Below, one piece after another: positions 17,012 through 26,922 of a stretch of 64,000 nt of DNA. The stretch spans positions 496,001 through 560,000 of the forward strand of contig JAEULJ010000001.1 in assembly GCA_016793865.1 (NCBI GenBank), written 5' to 3'. The notes under the pieces were generated by a model. The model did no database searches. It saw only the letters and a program-made list of their open reading frames with translations, and was not told the origin of the DNA. Position numbers and translations under genes: made by a program. The stretch's first letter is position 1; the number at the start of each line of letters is the position of its first letter. This stretch comes from Altererythrobacter sp. (GTDB taxonomy: Bacteria > Pseudomonadota > Alphaproteobacteria > Sphingomonadales > Sphingomonadaceae).

Positions 17012-18171
17012 AGCTCGGGGTCGCCAATGGCGGGATAGTCACCGGTCGTCGGGTGCTCGACGCCGCCACGATCACCGTGGCCGATGGGCGCATCTCCGCG
17101 ATCGATCCGGCCATCGACGGCAACCCCGACATCGACCTGGAGGGCGGCTGGCTGCTCCCCGGCTTCATCGACACCCAGGTAAACGGTGGCGGCGGGGTTC
17201 TTTTCAACGACGACATCAGCGTTGCCGGGATCGCGGCGATCGGCGGCGCCCATGCGCGCTTTGGCACCACCGCCTTCCTGCCCACGCTCATCAGCGATTC
17301 GCCCGATCGCATCGAGGCCGCGCTCAACGCCGTCGATGACGCCATCGCCGCCGGGGTGCCGGGCGTGGTGGGCGTGCATATCGAAGGGCCATTCATCAAT
17401 CCCGCGAAGCGCGGCATCCATGAGGAGGACCGCATCCGGGCACTCGAGCCGGCGCTGGCCGGCCTGCTGTCGCGCCCCCGTCGCGGGCGGGTGGTACTGA
17501 CGCTGGCGCCCGAGCAGGTCCGCCCCGAACACATTGCCGCCCTGGTCGCACAAGGCGTGATCGTATGCGCGGGCCACACCAATGCGGGCTATGACGATGT
17601 GAAGGCTGCTATCGACGCGGGCCTGAGCGGTTTCACCCATCTGTTCAACGCCATGTCGCCGCTCACGCACCGGGCACCGGGCGTGGTGGGCGCCGCTCTC
17701 GACGCGCCGGATTGCTGGTGCGGGCTGATCGTGGACAACGCCCACCTCCATCCGGCAACCGTGCGCATAGCGATACGGGCCAAGGGTGCCGACCGGATCA
17801 TGCTGGTGACCGATGCCATGCCTAGCGTGGGAACCGATGCGCGCAGCTTCATCCTCCAGGGCAAGCGCATCGAGGTGCATGACGGGATCTGCACCTACGA
17901 GGACGGCACGCTCGCCGGCTCCGACCTCGACATGGCGACCGCGTTCCGCAACACGGCGCAGATCACCGGGCTCGCCCCGCCCGAGGTGGCGCGCATGGCG
18001 AGCGAGGCCCCGGCCGCCTTCCTCGGCCTGTCCGCCAGCCACGGCTCGCTGGCCGCGGGCAAGCGTGCCGACTGGGTGGTGCTCGACCGCAGCCTGCGCT
18101 TGCGCCAGACATGGATCGGCGGCGAGCGGCTGGCGGGGACGGCAGACAATCTCGCCCTGTCGGGAGCCTGA
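17008..18171 (+). CDS. nagA: N-acetylglucosamine-6-phosphate deacetylase
   Basis: 387-residue amidohydrolase that removes acetate from GlcNAc-6-phosphate, feeding the deaminase encoded just upstream. Landmarks: the start of the barrel LLPGFIDTQVNGGGG, the metal-ligand Glu in HIEGPFINPAKRG, His in CAGHTNAGYDD and in FTHLFNAMSPL, and the catalytic Asp in MLVTDAM. Length is normal. The ATG overlaps the stop of nagB-II, so the two are coupled; the PTS fusion gene begins 20 bases downstream. Confidence 0.93.
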   Translation: MKLGVANGGIVTGRRVLDAATITVADGRISAIDPAIDGNPDIDLEGGWLLPGFIDTQVNGGGGVLFNDDISVAGIAAIGGAHARFGTTAFLPTLISDSPDRIEAALNAVDDAIAAGVPGVVGVHIEGPFINPAKRGIHEEDRIRALEPALAGLLSRPRRGRVVLTLAPEQVRPEHIAALVAQGVIVCAGHTNAGYDDVKAAIDAGLSGFTHLFNAMSPLTHRAPGVVGAALDAPDCWCGLIVDNAHLHPATVRIAIRAKGADRIMLVTDAMPSVGTDARSFILQGKRIEVHDGICTYEDGTLAGSDLDMATAFRNTAQITGLAPPEVARMASEAPAAFLGLSASHGSLAAGKRADWVVLDRSLRLRQTWIGGERLAGTADNLALSGA

Positions 18172-18191
18172 CGCGAGTGGGAGGGGGCAAC

Positions 18192-20714
18192 GTGGACGAG
18201 GTGGTGATCGCCGCTCCGGTCAGCGGATGGGCCGCGCCGCTGGAGGAGACGCCCGACCCGGTCTTCGCCGAGCGGCTGATGGGCGATGGCGCCGCGATCC
18301 ATCCCACGGCATCGACCGTCCACGCACCGTGTGACGGCATAGTCGCGACCCTGCACCCGGCGGGCCACGCGGTGACGATCCGCCATGCCTCCGGCGCGGA
18401 GATACTGGTCCATGTCGGGCTCGAAACGGTGGCCCTTGGGGGCCGCGGCTTCAGCGCCCGCGTCGCGGAAGGCGCGGCGGTGGCGAGCGGCCAGCCGCTG
18501 ATCGACTTCGACATCGACATGGTCGCGCAGGCCGCCACCAGCATGATCACGCCGGTGGTGGTCATCAATTCCGACGCCTTCCGGGTGATCCGCAGGGCGA
18601 GCGGGGAGATGGTCGCGGCCGGAACCCCGCTGTTCGCGCTCGTGCCGGAACAACCCGGCCGAAGCGATGCTGCGACGAGCGGCGCCGACACGCACGAAGG
18701 CAATGTGACAGTGCCGCTGGCGCACGGAATTCACGCCCGCCCGGCCGCCCGGATCGCCGAATGCGCGCGCCGGTTCGAGGCGGATGTGGAGATCATCCGC
18801 GACGCAAGGCGGGCGAGCGCGCGCAGCCCGGTCGCGATCATGGCGCTTGGCATCGGGTTTGGCGACGGCATCAAGGTCACGGCGCGCGGGGCCGGGGCGC
18901 GCGAGGCGGTGGCGGCGGTGGCGGAACTCATCGCCGGCGGAATGGGCGAGCCGGCGGGCGAAGCGGAGCCGGCGGCTTCCCCCGCCCCGCCGCCACCGCC
19001 CTTGTCAGCAGCCGCCGTGGACGTGCCGGAAGGCGCGCTGGCGGGCGTCGCCGCCGCGCCCGGCCTCGCCATCGGGCCGGCGTGGTGGCTGGACGCGGCG
19101 ATGCCTGCCGCCATCCGCGATGCCGCCGATCCGGCGGCGGAATGCGCCGCGCTCGACACCGCCCTGTCGGCGGTACGGGCGCGGCTGGCGGATTCGGCGG
19201 AGCGCGGGAGCGGTCCACAGCGGCAGATACTGACCGCTCACCTCGCCTTCGTGGATGACGAGGAACTGCTTTCCTCCGCCCGCGCGCACATCGCCGCCGG
19301 CCGCAGCGCGGGCTTCGCCTGGAGCGAGGCGATCGCCGCCCAGGCCGCCGCGCTGCGCCGATCCGGCGATGCCCGCTTCGCCGAGCGCGCCGACGATCTG
19401 GTCGATATCGAACGGCAGGTCCTGCTCGCGCTGGCCGGCTCCGATCCGGCGGAGGCACGCGTGCCGTCCGGGGCGATCCTGCTCGCCGACGAGTTGCTGC
19501 CATCGCAACTGGTGGCCCTCAAGCCCGGCTCCGTCGCCGGGATCGTGCTGGCGCGCGGCGGGGCCACCTCGCATGTCGCGATACTGGCGGCATCGGCGGG
19601 CCTGCCGATGCTGGTCGCCGCCGGAGTGCCGCTTTCGGCAGTGACCGAAGGCACCATGCTGGCGCTCGATGCCGAGGCCGGGCTCGTCCATGTCGCGCCG
19701 GGCCAGGAGATGCTCGCCGGCCACCGCGAGCGGATCGCGCGCGCCGCACAGTGCAAGGCGGAAGCGCGCGCCGCGGCTGGCCAGGCAAGCCGCAGCGCCG
19801 ATGGTACCCGGATCGAGGTGATGGCCAATCTGGGCTCCGCCGAGGATGCCGCCACGGCCGCCGCCAATGGCGCGGAGGGTTCCGGCCTTGTCCGCACCGA
19901 GTTCCTGTTCCTCGACCGGCGCGAGGCGCCCGGCGAGGACGAGCAGCATATTAGCTACCAGGCGATCGCCGGCGCCCTGGCCGGCCGGCCGGTGATCGTG
20001 CGGCTGCTGGACATCGGCGGCGACAAGCCCGCACCCTGGCTGCCGATGGCGACGGAGGCCAATCCGATGCTGGGCCAGCGCGGCATCCGCGCCACCCTCG
20101 CCCGTCCCGACCTGCTGGAGACGCAGCTGCGCGCGATCATGCGGGTGAAGCCGGCGGGCCAGTGCCGGATCATGGTGCCGATGGTGACCGGCATCGACGA
20201 ACTGCGCGCCGTGCGCGCCGCCGCCGTGCGCGCTGCAACCGCGCTGGAGCTCGCCGCACCGCCGCAGATCGGCGCGATGATCGAGACGCCGGCGGCGGCG
20301 GTGACCGCCCACGCGATCGCCTCGCAGGCCGATTTCCTCTCGATCGGCACCAATGATCTCACGCAGTACACACTGGCGATGGACCGCGAGAACGCGGCCG
20401 TCGCGTCGCAGGTGGATGCGTTGCACCCGGCGGTGCTGCGGCTGATCGGGCTGGCGTGCGAAGGGGCCGCCCGCCACGGCCGCCCGGTGGGCGTATGCGG
20501 CGGGCTCGCGTCCGATCGCCTGGGAATCCCCCTGCTGCTGGGGTCGGGGGTGACGGAGCTGTCCGCAACCCCGGCCTTCGTGCCCGAGGCCAAGGCGCTG
20601 GTGCGCCGGCTCGATCTGGACCGGTGCCGCGCGCTCGCCGCACAAGCCCATGCGATGGAGAGCGCCGCGCAGGTCCGCGCGCTCGCCCGCGCCTTCCTTG
20701 AGGAGATGGACTGA
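18192..20714 (+). CDS. nagF: multiphosphoryl PTS protein EIIA-HPr-EI for GlcNAc
   Basis: 840-residue fusion of three PTS parts. EIIA of the glucose type (residues 1-150) has the His pair His59 (GHAVTI) and His74 (ILVHVGLETV), 15 apart as in Crr. HPr (about 170-255) has His181 in HGIHARPAA. Enzyme I (about 280-835) has phospho-His461 in RGGATSHVAIL, the PEP-site string IGTNDLTQYTLAMDREN and the acid Cys in VCGGLASD. The protein can carry phosphate from PEP to the EIIB domain of the adjacent permease. A Pro-rich linker (about 260-272) joins HPr to EI. The GTG at 18192 follows GGAGGGGG by about 6 bases. Same composition as NagF/FruB-like proteins of Pseudomonas and Xanthomonas. Confidence 0.92.
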   Translation: MDEVVIAAPVSGWAAPLEETPDPVFAERLMGDGAAIHPTASTVHAPCDGIVATLHPAGHAVTIRHASGAEILVHVGLETVALGGRGFSARVAEGAAVASGQPLIDFDIDMVAQAATSMITPVVVINSDAFRVIRRASGEMVAAGTPLFALVPEQPGRSDAATSGADTHEGNVTVPLAHGIHARPAARIAECARRFEADVEIIRDARRASARSPVAIMALGIGFGDGIKVTARGAGAREAVAAVAELIAGGMGEPAGEAEPAASPAPPPPPLSAAAVDVPEGALAGVAAAPGLAIGPAWWLDAAMPAAIRDAADPAAECAALDTALSAVRARLADSAERGSGPQRQILTAHLAFVDDEELLSSARAHIAAGRSAGFAWSEAIAAQAAALRRSGDARFAERADDLVDIERQVLLALAGSDPAEARVPSGAILLADELLPSQLVALKPGSVAGIVLARGGATSHVAILAASAGLPMLVAAGVPLSAVTEGTMLALDAEAGLVHVAPGQEMLAGHRERIARAAQCKAEARAAAGQASRSADGTRIEVMANLGSAEDAATAAANGAEGSGLVRTEFLFLDRREAPGEDEQHISYQAIAGALAGRPVIVRLLDIGGDKPAPWLPMATEANPMLGQRGIRATLARPDLLETQLRAIMRVKPAGQCRIMVPMVTGIDELRAVRAAAVRAATALELAAPPQIGAMIETPAAAVTAHAIASQADFLSIGTNDLTQYTLAMDRENAAVASQVDALHPAVLRLIGLACEGAARHGRPVGVCGGLASDRLGIPLLLGSGVTELSATPAFVPEAKALVRRLDLDRCRALAAQAHAMESAAQVRALARAFLEEMD

Positions 20715-22426
20715 TGCGCAAGGCGATCGAGGCTCTCCAGCCACTTGGCCGCGCGCTCATGCTGCCGATCGCTGTGCTGCCGGTGGCGGCGCTGCTGCTG
20801 CGCCTGGGCCAGCCCGACCTTCTCGACATCCCCTTCGTCAGCGCGGCAGGCGACGCGATCTTCGCCCATCTCGGCCTGCTGTTCGCGGTGGGCGTGGCGA
20901 CCGGATTCGCGCGCGACGGCAATGGCGCCGCGGCTCTCGCGGGCGTGGTGTGCTTCCTGATCGCGAGCCAGGGCATCAGGATATTCATCGTGGTGCCGCC
21001 CGATGCTCTCAAGGCGATGACGGGCGATGCGGTGGCGATGGCATCCAACGCCTACCGGCAGGCGGCGGCGGCCAAGCTGGAGGTTCCGATCGGCATCCTG
21101 TCGGGGCTGATCGGCGGCAAGTTCTACAACCGCTTCGCCGGGATCGCGCTGCCCGAATATCTGGCCTTCTTCGGCGGGAGGCGCTTCGTGCCGATCGCGG
21201 CGGGGCTGGCGGGGCTGGCGCTAGCGGCGATCCTGGGCCTCAGCTACGAATGGATCAGCGCGGGGATGGACCGCGCCAGCCGCGCCATCGTGGAGGCAGG
21301 CGGGCTGGGCCTGTTCGCCTATGGCCTGGTCAACCGGCTGCTGCTGGTCACCGGCCTCCACCATATCATCAACAACATCGCCTGGTTCGTGGTGGGCGAC
21401 TACAAGGGTGCCACGGGCGATCTGCGGCGCTTTTTCGCGGGCGATCCCACCGCCGGGGCGTTCATGTCGGGCTTCTTCCCGGTGATGATGTTCGGCCTGC
21501 CCGCCGCCTGCCTGGCCATGTATCACGAGGCCAGAAGTGACCGGCGCAAGGCCGTGGGCGGCATGCTGTTCAGCCTCGCGCTGACCAGCTTCCTGACCGG
21601 GGTGACCGAGCCGATCGAGTTCACCTTCATGTTCCTCGCCCCCATGCTCTACGCAATCCACGCGGTGCTGACGGGCGTGGCGATGGCGCTGATGGAGGCG
21701 CTTGGGGTCCACCTCGGCTTCGGCTTTTCCGCCGGCTTGTTCGATTATGTGCTGAACTACGGCAAGGCGACCAATCCGCTGCTGCTGCTGCCGGTGGGGA
21801 TCGGCTATGCGCTGCTGTACTATACGCTGTTCCGCTTCGTGATCCGGCGCTTCGACCTCAAGACTCCGGGCCGAGAGGCCGCGCCGGCCACCGGCGGCAC
21901 GGACGTCTCGCCCACGGCCGCGCTGCCCAGGGGGCAGGCCTTCCTGGCCGCGCTGGGGGGGCGGGACAATCTGGAATCGGTGGAAGCGTGCACCACGCGG
22001 CTGCGGCTGATCGTGGCCGACCAGGGCGCGATCGACGAGGCCGCGCTGGCCGCACTCTGCGCGCGCGGCGTGATCCGCCCGTCGGCGCGCGCGGCGCAGG
22101 TGGTGCTCGGGCCGATCGCCGACGCGGTCGCGATGGAGATCAATGCCGCGATCGCCACCGGCGCCACGAAGGTCGCGCCAAGGCCATCCCCCCACCCCGG
22201 CCCCGCCGCGCCACGGGCCGAGGCGGCTCTCCTGGACGAAACAACCGTCGCCGCGCTCGGCGGCGCGGAGAATGTCCGCTCGGCGGTTCGCCTTCACGGC
22301 CGCATCCGGGTGCAACTCGCCGATCCCGCGCGCTGTGATGCCGGCGCTGCCGGCACCGGCTTCCGGGGCGCGGTGATGCTACCGGGAGGCGTGGTCCACC
22401 TGCTGGAAGATCCCGCGCGAGTCTGA
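20714..22426 (+). CDS. nagE: PTS GlcNAc-specific EIICB permease with degenerate second EIIB
   Basis: 570-residue inner-membrane permease. EIIC spans about residues 1-385 with family motifs GLHHIINN and LTGVTEPIEFTF; EIIB (about 405-485) has the phospho-Cys near residue 426 in VEACTTRLRL. After a Pro-rich linker a third segment (about 506-565: LDETTVAALGGAENVRSAV, then RIRVQLADP) looks like a second EIIB, but the Cys position is occupied by Leu/His (VRLHGRIRV), so it cannot be phosphorylated there. Imports and phosphorylates GlcNAc using phosphate from the fusion protein encoded upstream, whose stop it overlaps by one base. Glucose specificity is possible but the neighbours point to GlcNAc. 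Confidence 0.92.
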   Translation: MRKAIEALQPLGRALMLPIAVLPVAALLLRLGQPDLLDIPFVSAAGDAIFAHLGLLFAVGVATGFARDGNGAAALAGVVCFLIASQGIRIFIVVPPDALKAMTGDAVAMASNAYRQAAAAKLEVPIGILSGLIGGKFYNRFAGIALPEYLAFFGGRRFVPIAAGLAGLALAAILGLSYEWISAGMDRASRAIVEAGGLGLFAYGLVNRLLLVTGLHHIINNIAWFVVGDYKGATGDLRRFFAGDPTAGAFMSGFFPVMMFGLPAACLAMYHEARSDRRKAVGGMLFSLALTSFLTGVTEPIEFTFMFLAPMLYAIHAVLTGVAMALMEALGVHLGFGFSAGLFDYVLNYGKATNPLLLLPVGIGYALLYYTLFRFVIRRFDLKTPGREAAPATGGTDVSPTAALPRGQAFLAALGGRDNLESVEACTTRLRLIVADQGAIDEAALAALCARGVIRPSARAAQVVLGPIADAVAMEINAAIATGATKVAPRPSPHPGPAAPRAEAALLDETTVAALGGAENVRSAVRLHGRIRVQLADPARCDAGAAGTGFRGAVMLPGGVVHLLEDPARV

Positions 22427-22464
22427 ACCGCAGGCCGGGGAGCCACAGCCCGTATCCGGTGCAA

Positions 22465-22539
22465 TGGTGGGCGCGACAGGGATTGAACCTGTGACCCCAC
22501 CCGTGTGAAGGGTGTGCTCTACCGCTGAGCTACGCGCCC
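22465..22539 (-). tRNA. tRNA-Val (anticodon CAC)
   Basis: 75-base cloverleaf on the minus strand including encoded CCA: acceptor GGGCGCG pairs with CGCGCCC; the D arm is TAGCTCAGCGGTAGAGCA; the anticodon loop TTCACAC on stem CACCC/GGGTG gives CAC; the T arm contains GGTTCAATCC. It lies between nagE and the asparaginase gene. Confidence 0.97.
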
Positions 22540-22718
22540 GCCCGTGCTGGCCGGTGCCTTGCCGATGCGATCGGCGGCCCGGCTGGGCAGGCGCGCGCCT
22601 TTATCGGGCCTTCCACCGCTTGGCAAGCGGGCCGGGGCGTGGCGGGACCATGCTCCATCCATGTTGCGGCATGGCCCCGCGAAGGATAGCCTGGGGCGCC
22701 CATACCGGAGAAGCCACA

Positions 22719-23792
22719 ATGCCCTGGCATCCGCCCCTCGCTCTAGCCCTGCCCCTGCTCATCCTCGCCTACGCACCCACGCCCGCACGGGCGGAACCGC
22801 AGGCCCATGTCAGGCTCCTGGCCACCGGCGGCACCATCGCCGGATCGGGCGAGGCGGCCAGCGCGAGCTACCGCGCCGGGATCGTTCCCATCGGAGACAT
22901 TCTGCGCGCGGTTCCAGGATTGGAGGATGTTGCCACCATCAGTGCCGAGCAGGTGGCCAATATCGGCAGCTACGACATGAGCGAGCCGGTATGGCGCAAG
23001 CTCGCCGCCCGCGCCGCGGCGGCCGGCGCGGACCCGGCGATCGCGGGGGTGGTGGTCACCCACGGCACCGACACGATCGAGGAAACCGCCTTCTTCCTCA
23101 GCCTGGTGCTGCCGTCCACCAAGCCGGTGGTGCTGGTGGGATCGATGCGGCCCGGAACGGCGGTCTCCGCCGACGGGGCGCAGAACCTGCTCGACGCGGT
23201 GAGGCTGGCGAGCGCTGCGGACGCCCGCGGCCGGGGGGTCATGCTGGTGATGAACGATACGATCTTCGCCCCCGCCTTCGCCACCAAGAGCGATATCAGG
23301 CGCGTCAATGCCTTCGCCGCCCCGGCGCGCGGGCCGGCCGGCGACATGCTGACCGACCGGCCGCGATTCTTCGCGGCAGGAGCCGCACCACGCGAGGCCG
23401 CCTTCGCGCTGGGCGAGGCGGAACTTCCCAAGGTTGCGATCGCCTATGCCTATGCCGGCATGACCGGCGATGACATCCGCGCGGCCGCGAAGGGTGCGCG
23501 CGGGCTGGTGATCGCGGGCGTCGGTGCGGGCTCGTTCCCGGCAAGCGCGCGCGAGGCGGTGAAGGAACTCACGGCGAAAGGCTTCCCCGTGGTGCGCACC
23601 GCGCGGCAGGGCACTGGTGACGTGTGGATCAATCCGCCTTCGATGGGTGACATCAGCGACCAGGTGCTGGGCACCATCGCGGGCCGCGAACTCACGCCGG
23701 CCAAGGCACGGATACTGCTGATGCTCGCGCTCCAGACGCCGCGCGGTGGCCCCGATCTCCAGGCGCTGTTCGACCGCTACGGCACTATGTGA
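22719..23792 (+). CDS. secreted L-asparaginase, type II
   Basis: 357-residue asparaginase hydrolysing asparagine (possibly glutamine) to the acid and ammonia, exported by a signal peptide (MPWHPPLALALPLLILAYAP, cleavage near PARAEP). Active-site elements: first Thr in LLATGGTIAGSG (about 39), the second motif THGTDTIEET (114-123) with Thr and Asp, and Lys in ATKSDI near 190. Normal length. ATG at 22719 follows GGAG by about 9 bases; longer in-frame extensions would run into the tRNA gene. Convergent with sppA; a perfect 12-bp palindrome (23793-23804) lies between the two stops. Confidence 0.93.
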   Translation: MPWHPPLALALPLLILAYAPTPARAEPQAHVRLLATGGTIAGSGEAASASYRAGIVPIGDILRAVPGLEDVATISAEQVANIGSYDMSEPVWRKLAARAAAAGADPAIAGVVVTHGTDTIEETAFFLSLVLPSTKPVVLVGSMRPGTAVSADGAQNLLDAVRLASAADARGRGVMLVMNDTIFAPAFATKSDIRRVNAFAAPARGPAGDMLTDRPRFFAAGAAPREAAFALGEAELPKVAIAYAYAGMTGDDIRAAAKGARGLVIAGVGAGSFPASAREAVKELTAKGFPVVRTARQGTGDVWINPPSMGDISDQVLGTIAGRELTPAKARILLMLALQTPRGGPDLQALFDRYGTM

Positions 23793-23807
23793 CGCCGGCC
23801 GGCGGGG

Positions 23808-25709
23808 TCAGCCCAGCTTCGCCAGTATCGCCGCCACCATGCCCAGCCATCCCGCCGGATCGGCGCCGCGCGCGGGTGGAGCGGCGCTCTGGCTGGCGGG
23901 GCATTCGAGGCAATAGGCCTGCATTCCCGCACCGCCGAGCAGCCGCGACAGATCGCGCTGGAGGCGCCGGCCGATCGCGGCCTGCCGGTCGCCGACCAGA
24001 CCGACGACATCGCGCGGCACCGCGCCCGCGGCCTGGCCATCCTCGATCAGCCAGCGGCGCAGGATCGTGTCATAGGTCGTCTCCGGCGCGCCCAGATAGA
24101 CCGCGTGCCAGCCCGATTTCGCCAGGCCCGCGCGGGTCGCCGCCCAGGTCAGCGCATCGTCCAGCCCGCCATATTGATCGACCAGCCCGATCTGGCGCGC
24201 GGTGCCGCCGTCCCACACCCGCCCCTGGGCAATGCGGTCGACCGCCGCCGGGGTCATGTTGCGCGCCTGCGCCACATGGCCCAGGAAGTCGCGATAGGTC
24301 CTGTCCACCTGGCCCTGCACGATCTGCTCCATCTCGGGCGCGAAGCCGCCGATGAAATCGGGCTGGCCGGACAGCGGGGTGGTCCGCTCGCCATCGGCGG
24401 TGACGCCGATCGCGGCGGCGGCGTTCTCGAAGCTGGGCAGCACGCCGAACACGCCGATGGAGCCGGTCACGGTGTCCGGCTCGGCGAAGATGCGATCCGC
24501 CGGGGTCGAAACCCAGTATCCGCCGCTCGCCGCGACATTGGCCATCGACACGGCTATCGGGATCTTGCGCGCCTTGTGGCGCAGGATGGCGCGGCGGATC
24601 TCCTCGCTCGCCGGGACCGATCCGCCCGGCGAATCGACACGGACCACCAGCGCCTTGAGGTTGCCGTCGCGCAGCGCCTTGTCGAGCAGGTCGGCGATGC
24701 GGGTGCCGCCCGCCGTGCCCGGCCCGGCATCGCCATCCACGATCTCGCCGGCGATGGTCACCACGCCGATCGCGGCGCCGGTGTCGGACACGGGAAGCTG
24801 CTCCAGCCAGGGCCCCAGCTCGGTGGAGGCATAGCCGTTCAGCCGGTCGCTCCACGCGTCCGCGCCGACCAGCGCGACCATGCGCGCATCGAAGGCGGCG
24901 CGGCTGCCCAGCTTGTCCACCAGTCCCGCGCGCAGCGACGCCTGCCCCAGATCGCCCCCACTCGCGCGCGCCCAACCGGCGGGATCGTTGGCGGCCAGCG
25001 CGATATTCGCCTTGGGGCGCGCCCTGGCGACCGCGGCCTGCCATTCGCTCCACAGCGCGCCATAAAGCGAACGATAGTTCTCGCGCGCTTCGTCCGACAT
25101 GGAATCGCGGAAATAGGGTTCGACCGCGCTCTTGTAGGTGCCGGCGCGATAGATATGCGCGGTGACCTTCAGCCGGTCGAGCAAGCCCTTGTAATAGAGC
25201 TGGTTCCCGCCCGGCCCCGCGATCACGGCGCCGCCCAGCGGGTCCATCCACACCTCGCTGGCATGAGAGGCGAGTTGCAGCCCGTCATTGGCATAGGCGG
25301 TGGCGAAGGCCAGCACCGGCTTCTTCGCCGCGCGCACCCGGTCGAGCGCGGCACCGACCGCCTCGACATGGACCTGCCCGCCGCCCAGGAAGCGGTCGAG
25401 ATCGAGCACCACGGCACGGATGCGGCTGTCGGTGGCGGCGGCGTCGAGCGCGCGCACCAGATCGCGGGCCTGGTATTCGGCCAGCGGCGCTTCACCGGTA
25501 AGGAGGGCGCGCAGGGGATCGACATGCTGGGCTTCCTCCACCAGCATTCCGTCAAGCTTGAGGACCAGCGCCCCGCCGCGCACCTGCGCCGGGCTCGGCC
25601 GCGCCGTCAGCACCGCGAACAGCAGCGCGAAGAAGACGAGCATGAACACGAGCACCAGCCCGTCCTTGATCCCAACCAGCAGCCGCCACACCCGTCCCGC
25701 GAAGGTCAT
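23808..25709 (-). CDS. sppA: signal peptide peptidase SppA, 67K type
   Basis: 633-residue inner-membrane serine protease that clears cleaved signal peptides. One N-terminal membrane anchor (residues about 15-36) is followed by two tandem S49 domains. The Ser/Lys dyad is recognisable: Lys near residue 195 in AGTYKSAVEPYF of the first domain and Ser near 394 in VAASGGYWVST of the second, as in Escherichia coli SppA. The second domain also shows VRVDSPGGSVPASEEIR. Stand-alone gene between asaparaginase (convergent) and pyrB (divergent). Confidence 0.93.
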   Translation of the reverse strand: MTFAGRVWRLLVGIKDGLVLVFMLVFFALLFAVLTARPSPAQVRGGALVLKLDGMLVEEAQHVDPLRALLTGEAPLAEYQARDLVRALDAAATDSRIRAVVLDLDRFLGGGQVHVEAVGAALDRVRAAKKPVLAFATAYANDGLQLASHASEVWMDPLGGAVIAGPGGNQLYYKGLLDRLKVTAHIYRAGTYKSAVEPYFRDSMSDEARENYRSLYGALWSEWQAAVARARPKANIALAANDPAGWARASGGDLGQASLRAGLVDKLGSRAAFDARMVALVGADAWSDRLNGYASTELGPWLEQLPVSDTGAAIGVVTIAGEIVDGDAGPGTAGGTRIADLLDKALRDGNLKALVVRVDSPGGSVPASEEIRRAILRHKARKIPIAVSMANVAASGGYWVSTPADRIFAEPDTVTGSIGVFGVLPSFENAAAAIGVTADGERTTPLSGQPDFIGGFAPEMEQIVQGQVDRTYRDFLGHVAQARNMTPAAVDRIAQGRVWDGGTARQIGLVDQYGGLDDALTWAATRAGLAKSGWHAVYLGAPETTYDTILRRWLIEDGQAAGAVPRDVVGLVGDRQAAIGRRLQRDLSRLLGGAGMQAYCLECPASQSAAPPARGADPAGWLGMVAAILAKLG

Positions 25710-25920
25710 GCCCGATCCTTTTTGTCCCGATTTGTTCCAAGACTAGCAGGTCGGGATCGGTGTAGGAAAGGGGGAATGCTCCTACGAAAATCCTATTTCG
25801 CCCGATTTATTTGGCCATGAATCGCCGTTCCGGTGAGAACTGCGACAAGGTGATTCGCGAACCATCGGGCGGTTTGCGCGATTGCCTTTGCCGCCGCCGC
25901 TGCGTAGGGGCGCAAGCTTA

Positions 25921-26922
25921 GTGACAGCGCAGGCACCCACCCCGGCACCATCCCGCTTCCCGGCGGGGCGGCTGGCCTTTCCGCATCGCGACCTCACCGC
26001 CATCGCGCGGCTCGAGCGGCACGAGATCCTGTTCCTGCTGGACGAGGCCCGGCAATGGGTGGACTGGAACCGCCGCGCCGGCCGGCACAGCGAGCTGCTG
26101 GCGGGCCTCACCATCATCAACGCCTTCTTCGAGAATTCGACCCGCACCCTCCTGAGCTTCGAGATCGCCGGGAAACGGCTGGGCGCGGACGTGGTCAACA
26201 TGCACGCCGCGCAATCGAGCGTGAAGAAGGGCGAGACGCTGATCGATACCGCGATCACGCTCAACGCCATGCGCGCCGATGCCATCGTGATCCGCCACGG
26301 CAGCAGCGGCGCGACCCAGCTCATCGCCGACAAGGTCGATTGCCCGGTGCTCAACGCCGGCGACGGCAGCCACGAACACCCGACCCAGGCGCTGCTGGAT
26401 GCGCTGGCCCTGCTGGAGGCGCTGGGGCGGGAGGACTTGACCGGGCTTGCCGTCACCATCTGCGGCGATGTGCTGCACAGCCGCGTGGCCCGGTCCAACC
26501 TGCTGTGCCTGCAGGCGCTCGGCGCCACCGTCCGCCTGTGCGCCCCGCCCGCGCTGATGCCCGCCGGGGTGGAGGCGATGGGGGCCCAGGTGTTCCACGA
26601 TTTCGGCGCCGCGCTGGCGGGGGCGGATGTGGTGATGATGCTGCGGCTCCAGCAGGAGCGGATGAGCGGCCAGTTCATCCCCAGCGCCCGCGAATACCAC
26701 CAGCTCTACGGCCTCACGCGCCAGCGGCTGGCGCTGGCGGCGCCCGATGCGCTGGTGATGCATCCCGGCCCGATGAACCGCGGGGTGGAGATCGACAGCG
26801 AGGTGGCGGACCTGCTCGACCGTTCCATCATCACCCGCCAGGTGGAGATGGGCGTGGCGGTCCGCATGGCCTGCCTCGACGTGCTCACCCGCACGCGGCG
26901 CGGCGTGGAGGGCTGGGCGTGA
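25921..26922 (+). CDS. pyrB: aspartate carbamoyltransferase catalytic subunit
   Basis: 333-residue ATCase joining carbamoyl phosphate and aspartate in pyrimidine synthesis. Carbamoyl-phosphate site FENSTRT (residues 71-77), then [15 protein letters not shown] with the loop Ser/Lys, [14 protein letters not shown], and [14 protein letters not shown] at 25921 gives the usual N-terminus ([12 protein letters not shown]); an upstream TTG at 25882 is also in frame. No regulatory pyrI is present; instead the gene overlaps a dihydroorotase-like gene by GTGA, the pyrBC arrangement known from pseudomonads and alphaproteobacteria. Confidence 0.95.
   Translation: MTAQAPTPAPSRFPAGRLAFPHRDLTAIARLERHEILFLLDEARQWVDWNRRAGRHSELLAGLTIINAFFENSTRTLLSFEIAGKRLGADVVNMHAAQSSVKKGETLIDTAITLNAMRADAIVIRHGSSGATQLIADKVDCPVLNAGDGSHEHPTQALLDALALLEALGREDLTGLAVTICGDVLHSRVARSNLLCLQALGATVRLCAPPALMPAGVEAMGAQVFHDFGAALAGADVVMMLRLQQERMSGQFIPSAREYHQLYGLTRQRLALAAPDALVMHPGPMNRGVEIDSEVADLLDRSIITRQVEMGVAVRMACLDVLTRTRRGVEGWA

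Noticed and set aside
23793-23804. Perfect palindrome CGCCGGCCGGCG between asparaginase and sppA
   Set aside because: No loop and no T run; could be chance in this GC-rich DNA, so not called as a terminator.
25715-25745. LexA-type box upstream of sppA
   Set aside because: GAAC with 7-base spacing is followed by GACA instead of GAAC, so the direct repeat is incomplete.
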